Shown in pieces: positions 1-5,800 of a stretch of 7,376 bases of DNA. This stretch comes from Thermohalobaculum sp039817245 (GTDB lineage: Bacteria > Pseudomonadota > Alphaproteobacteria > Rhodobacterales > Rhodobacteraceae). The notes beneath the pieces are model-generated. The model saw only the letters and a list, made by a program, of their open reading frames with translations, was not told the DNA's origin and made no database searches. The position numbers and the translations under genes were made by a program. The first letter of the stretch is position 1, and the number at the start of each line of letters is the position of its first letter. The stretch spans positions 1-7,376 of the forward strand of contig JBCBWF010000258.1 in assembly GCA_039817245.1 (NCBI GenBank), read 5' to 3'.

Positions 1-120
1 ACCGCCATGGGCGCGCAGGGCCTGCGCCGTCTGCAGCACCGCGTTGGGGCCGACCAGGGCCGCGCCCGCGGCGGCCGGCCCCAGCGGGGCGCGCCCGGCT
101 TCGGCCGCCACCGCTACCAT
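1..120 (-). CDS. bchJ: Probable BchJ, N-terminal fragment (runs off left edge)
   Basis: The first 40 codons of a minus-strand gene are visible. It starts at ATG 120-118, seven bases after the bchE stop codon, and a GGAG about ten bases upstream lies within the end of bchE. The peptide begins MVAVAAEAGRAPLG and contains IGPNAV-like residues (LVGPNAVLQTAQALRAHGG). I recognise this as resembling the N-terminal part of BchJ/V4R-domain proteins. In Rhodobacter the order bchE-bchJ-bchG is known, so position supports the call. BchJ was first proposed to be the 8-vinyl reductase of bacteriochlorophyll synthesis. Later work on other phototrophs moved that activity to BciA/BciB and left BchJ with an accessory role, so the biochemical function should be stated cautiously. 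The tight spacing implies co-transcription with bchE. The identification rests on a short fragment plus synteny. Confidence 0.72.
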   Translation of the reverse strand, partial: MVAVAAEAGRAPLGPAAAGAALVGPNAVLQTAQALRAHGG

Positions 121-127
121 CCGCGCG

Positions 128-1807
128 CTACTCCGCCGGCACGCGGGCGGCGCGCGCGTCTTCGAGGCTCTCGGCCAGCTGCTCCTCGCCCCCGCCGCAG
201 GCCTTCGCGGCCGTGATCCGCTCCTCCGCCTTCGCGGCCTTCACCTGCTCCTTCAGCGCTGCGCGCCGCTCTGCCGCGCGCGCCTTGCGATCGGCCATCG
301 CCTCCCAGTCCGCGAGCTGGGCCGGCGCGATCTTGCGCTCCTCGTCGAAATGGAAATCCACGCTCTTCTTCGACTGCGGCCCCCAGTAGCCGACCTTGCC
401 GAGGTCGTAGAATGTCCGCTGGAAGCCCGCGCGCAGGAACGCCTTCAGACAGCCGAGCAAGTAACGCCGCCGGAACCCGGTTCCCCGCCACGGATAGTGG
501 AAGAAGGCCTTGTTCATGTAGAAGCGGCGATAGTTGTGCATCACCCGGTCCAGCAAGGTGGCCCGGTCCATCGCCTCCGGCTTCATGATCGGCGTCACGA
601 AGTTGTACTTCTCGAAGTCGAACACCTCCACCTTGTCGCCCAGCTCCTGGAAGAGCGGTGAGAACGGCCAGGGTGTGTACATCGACCAGTTTGCGAGATC
701 CGGGTTCCATTCGCGCGCGAAGCGGTAGGTCTCCTCCAGCGTCTCCTCGGTCTCGTTGTCGAGCCCGACGATGAACTGCGCCTCGGTGAAGATATCGGCC
801 TCGCGCAGCAGCCGGATAGCCTCGCGGTTGTTGGCGACCTTGGTCTCCTTGTTGAACCGGTCGAGCTTCATCTGCGCTGCCGCCTCGGTGCCGAGGCTCA
901 CATGCACGAGCCCGGCGCGCCGCCACAGCCCCAGGAGATCCTTGTCGCGCATGATGTCCGTCACGCGCGTGTTGATCCCCCATTTCACCTTGTCGGGCAG
1001 GCCGCGGGCGATCAGCGCCTCGCAGAAGGCGGTGAACTTCTTGCGATTGATGGTCGGCTCCTCGTCCGCGAGGATGAAGAAGCCCACCTGGTGCTCGTTG
1101 ACCAGCGTCTCGATCTCGTCGACCACCGCCTCCGGCTCGCGGATCCGGTAATCGCGCCAGAACTTCCACTGCGAGCAGAAGGAGCAGGTGAAGGGGCAGC
1201 CGCGCGCCATGTTCGGGATCGCGACGCGCACGCCGAGGGGGATGTAGATGTATTTCTCCCACTCCAGCAGCGACCAGTCCGGGTGCAGCCCCTCGAGGTC
1301 CTTCACCGTGGGCGCGGCCTGGGTGGCCACGATCTCGTCGCCCTCGCGGAAGGCGAGGCCCTTGATCCGCCGCCGATCCGCCGGCCAGCGCCCCTCGTCC
1401 ACCGCGCGCACGAAGTCGCGGAAGATCTCCTCACCCTCGCCGCGCACGATGGCGTCGATCCAGGGCGCCTCGGAGAGCACCTGCTTGAACATGAAGGTGG
1501 CATGCACGCCGCCCAGCACCGTCACCGCCTCCGGATGGGCCTCCTTGGCGATCTGCAGCGCGCGCTCGGCCTTGTAGATGGAGGGCGTGATGGCCGTGGC
1601 GCCGATGATGTCCGCGGGATGCTTCGCCAGCTCCGCGCGCAGCGCCTCGTCCGAGAGGTCGTTGGTCATCGCGTCGATGAAGCGGATATCGGTGTAGCCC
1701 GCGGCTTTCAGCGGACCGGCGAGGTAGGCGACCCAGGCCGGCGGCCAGTTGCCGGCGATCTCCGCGCCGCCCGAGTGATAGTTCGGATGGATGAGCACGA
1801 TGCGCAT
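128..1807 (-). CDS. bchE: Anaerobic Mg-protoporphyrin IX monomethyl ester oxidative cyclase BchE
   Basis: A 559-residue, apparently complete B12-binding-domain radical SAM protein. Family knowledge: BchE forms the isocyclic (E) ring of bacteriochlorophyll without O2, converting Mg-protoporphyrin IX 13-monomethyl ester to divinyl protochlorophyllide with the oxygen derived from water; it needs cobalamin, SAM and a 4Fe-4S cluster. Seen here: the N-terminus MRIVLIHPNYHSGGAEIAGN, characteristic of BchE; a Rossmann-like cobalamin-binding region over residues ~1-140, with GGVH at 99-102 and RGEGEE at 122-127; the radical SAM cluster motif CPFTCSFC with Cys204, Cys208 and Cys211; then SQWKFWRDYRIR, ILADEEPT, GTEAAAQ and EAQFIVGL. 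The C-terminal ~60 residues are charged and Ala/Lys/Glu-rich and include ACGGG (536-540). The start at 1807 has a strong Shine-Dalgarno sequence (GGGAGGG, 1813-1819) five bases upstream. It is first in a unit with bchJ, behind a CrtJ/PpsR-like and an FNR-like site. No frameshift or missing catalytic cysteine was seen. Confidence 0.96.
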   Translation of the reverse strand: MRIVLIHPNYHSGGAEIAGNWPPAWVAYLAGPLKAAGYTDIRFIDAMTNDLSDEALRAELAKHPADIIGATAITPSIYKAERALQIAKEAHPEAVTVLGGVHATFMFKQVLSEAPWIDAIVRGEGEEIFRDFVRAVDEGRWPADRRRIKGLAFREGDEIVATQAAPTVKDLEGLHPDWSLLEWEKYIYIPLGVRVAIPNMARGCPFTCSFCSQWKFWRDYRIREPEAVVDEIETLVNEHQVGFFILADEEPTINRKKFTAFCEALIARGLPDKVKWGINTRVTDIMRDKDLLGLWRRAGLVHVSLGTEAAAQMKLDRFNKETKVANNREAIRLLREADIFTEAQFIVGLDNETEETLEETYRFAREWNPDLANWSMYTPWPFSPLFQELGDKVEVFDFEKYNFVTPIMKPEAMDRATLLDRVMHNYRRFYMNKAFFHYPWRGTGFRRRYLLGCLKAFLRAGFQRTFYDLGKVGYWGPQSKKSVDFHFDEERKIAPAQLADWEAMADRKARAAERRAALKEQVKAAKAEERITAAKACGGGEEQLAESLEDARAARVPAE

Positions 1808-1812
1808 GGACG

Positions 1813-1819
1813 CCCTCCC
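1813..1819 (-). promoter_or_regulatory. Ribosome binding site of bchE
   Basis: GGGAGGG on the minus strand, five bases before the ATG at 1807-1805. It fixes the bchE start. Its upstream edge (1818-1819) is shared with the arm of the adjacent 12-bp palindrome. If the transcript starts upstream of 1847, a stem-loop in the leader would end directly against the Shine-Dalgarno sequence. Confidence 0.7.
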
Positions 1820-1823
1820 TGAA

Positions 1824-1841
1824 TGTCAACCAAGATTGACA
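1824..1841. promoter_or_regulatory. CrtJ/PpsR operator (TGT-N12-ACA) in the bchE promoter
   Basis: The site TGTCAACCAAGATTGACA matches TGT-N12-ACA exactly, the consensus for the photosynthesis repressor CrtJ (R. capsulatus) or PpsR (R. sphaeroides). It is the core of a longer perfect inverted repeat with 12-bp arms (1818-1829 and 1836-1847) and a six-base spacer. Established for the family: CrtJ/PpsR represses bch, crt and puc genes under oxygen and/or strong light. The operator ends 17 bases upstream of the bchE start codon, so it would overlap the core promoter or transcription start rather than lie upstream of it. Function is inferred from the motif and the target gene. Confidence 0.88.
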
Positions 1842-1849
1842 TTCAGGAG

Positions 1850-1867
1850 TGTCGCTCAGCCTTGACG
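1850..1867. promoter_or_regulatory. Possible second, degenerate CrtJ/PpsR half-matching site
   Basis: TGT at 1850-1852, twelve bases, then ACG at 1865-1867: five of the six consensus bases of TGT-N12-ACA. It lies exactly 8 bp beyond the perfect operator. This is the spacing known for paired cooperative CrtJ palindromes in the R. capsulatus bchC promoter. Its far end overlaps the FNR-type box. Beyond the outer triplets it is poorly palindromic, so chance is a real alternative. Confidence 0.4.
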
Positions 1868-1875
1868 TGCATCAA
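1862..1875. promoter_or_regulatory. FNR/FnrL-type box upstream of bchE
   Basis: TTGAC-GTGC-ATCAA differs by one base from the FNR consensus TTGAT-N4-ATCAA. It sits in an extended dyad with seven-base arms (GCCTTGA at 1859-1865, TCAAGGC at 1872-1878). The centre is at 1868.5. An FNR-family activator in class II position (-41.5) would put the bchE transcription start near 1827, leaving a leader of about 20 bases that still contains the ribosome binding site. FnrL is the known anaerobic activator of tetrapyrrole and photosynthesis genes in Rhodobacter, and an oxygen-independent cyclase is a logical target. No protein or transcript data are available here. Confidence 0.78.
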
Positions 1876-1880
1876 GGCAA

Positions 1881-1901
1881 CCCGGCTGGCGCTCAGCCGG
1901 G
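1881..1901 (-). terminator. GC-rich hairpin at the permease stop codon, possible weak terminator
   Basis: A perfect 8-bp stem (1881-1888 paired with 1894-1901) with a five-base loop. On the minus strand it reads CCCGGCTG-AGCGC-CAGCCGGG. It includes the permease stop codon TGA (1895-1893). The sequence after it, TTGCCTTGAT, is only partly T-rich, so this is not a strong intrinsic terminator. It could attenuate read-through from the PKS-permease unit into bchE or stabilise the 3' end of that transcript. Confidence 0.5.
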
Positions 1902-2804
1902 ATTGGGCCGTGCCAGTGCCCCGCGTCCCTGAGATTGCCACCAGAGCGCGGCGAGAATTCCGAGCACCCCGACGCTCGCCGCCAGCATCCGCCGCCCCAC
2001 CCAGTGGCTCCCGGTGACCCAGCCGGCGCCTGCCGAGAGCGCGGCGAGGAGCGGGATCGCTGCGGCGGAGACGGCGACGGGGGCGGCGGCCGCCGCGCGG
2101 TCGAGCAGATAGAGCGTCACGAGCCCGAAGCCGCCGATCCCCGCCATCACCGCGCCGTCCCAGAGCGTCGGCGTGCTCCAGACGAACGGGATCGCAGGCG
2201 TCAGCATCACGAAGGGCACCACGGCGGTGTAGAAGAGGTTCACGCCCACCCGCTCGGTCCGCAGCGACCGGGTCATCACGACATAGAGCGCGAACGAGGC
2301 CGCCATGCCGAGCGCGCCGAGCAGCACCATCGGGTCGGAGGGCAGCTTCGCGCCCGAGGCGATCATGGCTGCCAGACACGCCGCACCGGTCGCGATCCAG
2401 TGCAGCGCTGCGGGCCGCTCGCCGAGCATCAGCCAGCCGAAACCGAGCACCATCAGCGGCGCGCACCAGAAGCCGACCCAGATCTGCGACGGCCCGCCCG
2501 CCATGTAGTAGGCCGCCGCGAAGCTCGCCGGCATCACCAGCATCAGTGCCGAGCGCCCGAGCTGGTAGCCGCGCCGCCCGGTCTTCCAGAACGCCTCGCG
2601 CCGGAAGACGAGCGCCACGAGGGCGATATGGACCAGGTACCGGAACCACACGATCTGGAGGAGATTGTAGGGCTGCGTGAGCGCGCGCCCCAGCATGTCC
2701 TCCACCACGAACCAGCCCGCGGCGAAGAGCGCCATGAGCAGGATCGCGCGCCGCTCGTCATGGATGACGAAGAGGTCGACGAGGCTGCGGGAGAGCGCGC
2801 TCAT
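1893..2804 (-). CDS. EamA/DMT-superfamily permease
   Basis: A 303-residue inner-membrane protein. About ten hydrophobic segments are visible (roughly residues 20-36, 48-67, 83-100, 107-125, 134-151, 158-177, 187-205, 215-233, 241-261, 272-290), arranged as two five-helix halves typical of EamA (drug/metabolite transporter) proteins. LGERP at 127-131 is a familiar motif near the end of the fourth helix in this family. Members move amino acids, sugars, nucleosides or other metabolites, often outward; the substrate cannot be read from sequence. The start is taken at 2804 because its ATG overlaps the PKS stop as ATGA and has GGGAGGA (2814-2820) nine bases upstream. An in-frame ATG at 2822 would add six residues but lies inside the PKS and before that Shine-Dalgarno sequence. 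Coupling to the PKS suggests, without proof, export of the polyketide or supply of a precursor. Confidence 0.88.
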   Translation of the reverse strand: MSALSRSLVDLFVIHDERRAILLMALFAAGWFVVEDMLGRALTQPYNLLQIVWFRYLVHIALVALVFRREAFWKTGRRGYQLGRSALMLVMPASFAAAYYMAGGPSQIWVGFWCAPLMVLGFGWLMLGERPAALHWIATGAACLAAMIASGAKLPSDPMVLLGALGMAASFALYVVMTRSLRTERVGVNLFYTAVVPFVMLTPAIPFVWSTPTLWDGAVMAGIGGFGLVTLYLLDRAAAAAPVAVSAAAIPLLAALSAGAGWVTGSHWVGRRMLAASVGVLGILAALWWQSQGRGALARPNPG

Positions 2805-2820
2805 ATCGTGTCTTCCTCCC
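2801..2820 (-). promoter_or_regulatory. ATGA translational coupling junction between PKS and permease
   Basis: The PKS ends ...ATA TGA and the permease ATG overlaps it in a shared ATGA (2804-2801). GGGAGGA at 2814-2820, coding for part of the acidic PKS tail (EWEEDTI), is well placed as the permease Shine-Dalgarno sequence. This arrangement normally means the two proteins are made from one mRNA by termination-reinitiation. Confidence 0.8.
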
Positions 2821-5800
2821 ATTCGATCTCGGCGCTGTTTGCGCCGGCGCCCGCGGCGGGCTCGGGCAGGAGGCCCTGCACCGTCTCCACGAGCTGGTTG
2901 ACGGTCGGCCCGGTCAGGAGCTCGCCCGCGCTGACGGTCACGCCGAGGGCGGCCTTGATGCGGTTGTGCAGCTCCATGGCCATCAGCGAGTCCATGCCGA
3001 GCTCCATGAGCGAGCGGTTGCGGTCCTCGGCCTGCGTGGCATCCAGCGCGAGGACGCGGGCCACCTGGCCGCCGAGCCAGTCCCCGAGCAGCGCGGGACG
3101 ATCCTTCGCGGCGGCCTCGGCGAGGGCGGCGGCGATATCCACGCCCTCCTCCTCGGCATCGGCGCTCTGGGGGGCTGCGATCCGGCGGAAGAGCGGGCCG
3201 CCGCTCGCGGGCAGGCGGGCGCGGTGCACCGGAATGATCGCGACCTGCGCGGTGAGCCCGCCGAAGAGCGCGTCGCCCAGCATCCGCACGCCGTCATCCG
3301 GCGCGATCATGCCGAGGCCCATGGCGGACCAGCGCCGATGGTGCTGCTCGCCGAGCCCGGCGGCCATGCCCACCTCCGACCAGCTGCCCCAGTCGACGCT
3401 GAGCGCCGGCAGCCCGAGTGCGCGGCGGTGATGCGCAAGTGCGTCAAGAAACCCGTTCGCCGACGCGTAATTTGCCTGCCCCGGCGCCCCCATCAGGCCG
3501 GCGCCGGAGGCGAAGAGCACGAAGAAGTCGAGGGTCATCCGCTCCGTCAGCCGGTGCAGGATCCAGCCGCCGCGCACCTTCGGCACCATCACCGTGGCGA
3601 AGCGCTCCGGCGTCTGGTCCGCCAGCATCGCATCGTCGAGCACGCCGGCGGCATGGACGATCCCGGCGAGCGGCGGCATCTCGGTGGCGATCTCGGCGAA
3701 GAGGGCGGCCATCGCGCCCTCATCCGCCACATCCGCCGCCGCGGTGCGCACGCGCACGCCCTCGGCCTCCAGCGCCTCGATCGCGGCGGCCGCCTCGGCG
3801 CCGGGGCCGGAGCGGCTGACCAGCACGAGATGCCGCGCGCCGGAGGCGGCGAGCCACTGGGCCGTGCGCAGCCCGATCCCGCGCAGGCCGCCGGTCACGA
3901 GGTAGCTCGCATCCTCCCGCACCCGGTCCGGCCGGGTCTGGGTCAGGACGATCTTGCCGGTGTGCAGGCCCTGCGCCATGAAGCGGAACGCATCCTCCGC
4001 GCGCTCCAGCGGCCAGCTCGCATGGGGCAGCGGGGTGAGAACGCCCGCGTCGAAATCGGCATAGACCCGTTCGAGCATCTTGCAGACCGCATCGGGTCGG
4101 CTCTCGGTGATGTCGCCGAGATAGAGCTGCGCGTAGCGCCGCCCCGGATACTCCCGGTCGATCCGCGCCTGGTCCCACTCGTCGGTCTTGCCGATCTCGA
4201 CGAAGCGGCCGCCCTCGCGCAGAAGCGAGAGGCTGGCGGGGATGAATTCGCCGGCGAGCGCGTTCAGCACGAAGTCGACGCCCTCCCCGCCGGTTGCCGC
4301 GCGCAGGTCCTCCACGAAGGAGAGCGAGCGCGAGTCGCCCACCTGGATCGCGCCCTGCGCGAGCGCCATCGCGCGCTTGGCCGGCGTGCCGGCGGTGCCG
4401 TAGACCTCCGCACCCATGCTGCGCGCGATCTGGGCCGCCGCCATGCCGACACCGCCGGTGATGGCGTGGATCAGCACCCGCTCGCCCGGCTGCACCTTGC
4501 CGAGCTCGCGCAGCGCATAGTCCGCCGTCAGGAACGCCACCGGCGTGCCCGCGGCCTCCGCCATGCTGAGCGTGGCCGGCTTCTTGACGACCAGCGAGGC
4601 GTCGGCCTTAGCGAAGGTGGCGAAGCTGCGGTCGATCATGGCCACGACCTCGTCGCCGACCGCGAAGCCTTCCACCGCCGCGCCGACGGCCGAGACCACG
4701 CCGGCGCATTCGCTGCCGAGCGGGCCCGGATCGCCCGGATACATGCCGAGCGTGTTCAGGACATCGCGGAAATTGACACCGGTGGCGACCACGCGCAGCT
4801 CCACCTCGTTCGGCCCCGGTGCGGAGCGCGGGAGGGGGGCGAGGGTGAGGTTCTCCAGCACGCCCCGCTCGGTGATGTGGAGGAAGACCGGTTCGCTCTC
4901 CGGCGCGGCGTGGCGCGTGCCGACGGCGAGGCGGGCGGCCAGCCGGGTCTCGCCGCGAAAGGCGGTCTGGTCCTCGTCATCCGGCGTCCAGATCGCGTCG
5001 AAGAGGAGCGCGTCCTCCGCCGGGCCGGGCCGGGGGTCGAGATCGATGCGCACCGTGGGCGTGTCGGGCTGCTCCGTGGCGACGACGCCCGCGAAGGCGA
5101 GGAGCGGCGCCTGTGCGAGATCGGGCCCCTCGCCCTGCACGGACTGCGCACCGCGCGTGACGAACCAGATCCGCGTCCCCTTGCCCGCGGCGGCCTGGAC
5201 GAGGCCGAGCGCCGGGGCGAGGAGGCCCGCATGGGTGGCCTCCAGCGCGTCCGGCCCCTCGAGCGCCGTGGCGCCTGCGAGATCGAGCGGCCAGAGATCG
5301 ACAATGCCGGCGAGCGGGCCGTCCTGCTCCGCTTCGGCCACGAGGCGATGGAGCGCGCCGGGGTCGCGCCCGTCGAGCACCCAGCCCGCCTCGCTGCGCG
5401 AAAATCCCTCGCCGCGCCGGGCGAAGGCGACCGTGGCGCCCTGCGCGATCAGCTTCGCGGCGAGCCGGTCGGCCACGCCGCTCTCGTCGGCCAGCAGCAG
5501 CCAGCGGCCGGGCGCTTCGCTGCGCGCGGCGGTGGCGATCGGCTGCGCCTCCCAGTCGAGTTCGAAATGCCATTCGCCCTGCGCGCGGGCATTTGCGATG
5601 CGGTTCAGCGCGTCCCGGCTCACGCGGCGGTATTCGAGCCCTTCGACTTCGAGCACCAGCGCGCCCTCGGTGTCGAAGAGCGCGAAGTCGCAGCGCGTCA
5701 GGTCCTCGTCGCCGGTCTCGCGATCGATGACGTGGCAGCGCGCCTGGCGGGGCACCGGCGCGAGCACGCGGATGGCGCCGATGGCGACGGGCATGGAGGC

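Noticed and set aside
902..1822. A 306-codon plus-strand open frame and an overlapping frame at 44-661
   Set aside because: Both are antisense to bchE, which is strongly identified by motifs. The His/Arg/Leu-rich composition is that of reverse-complement shadows.
1818..1847. The 12-bp-arm palindrome as a rho-independent terminator
   Set aside because: The stem is AT-containing with no T-tract on either strand and lies directly before the bchE ribosome binding site. The exact TGT-N12-ACA match explains it better as an operator.
2805..2822. An earlier ATG at 2822 as the permease start
   Set aside because: The six extra residues (MGGRHD) are hydrophilic and unsupported. The ATG at 2804 has the correctly spaced GGGAGGA and the ATGA overlap with the PKS stop.
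1935..3431. A 498-codon plus-strand open frame
   Set aside because: It is antisense to the permease and the PKS C-terminus. Its composition (Arg/His/Glu/Pro runs, then Ser/Ala-rich) is typical of shadow frames in GC-rich DNA, and it crosses two well-supported genes.
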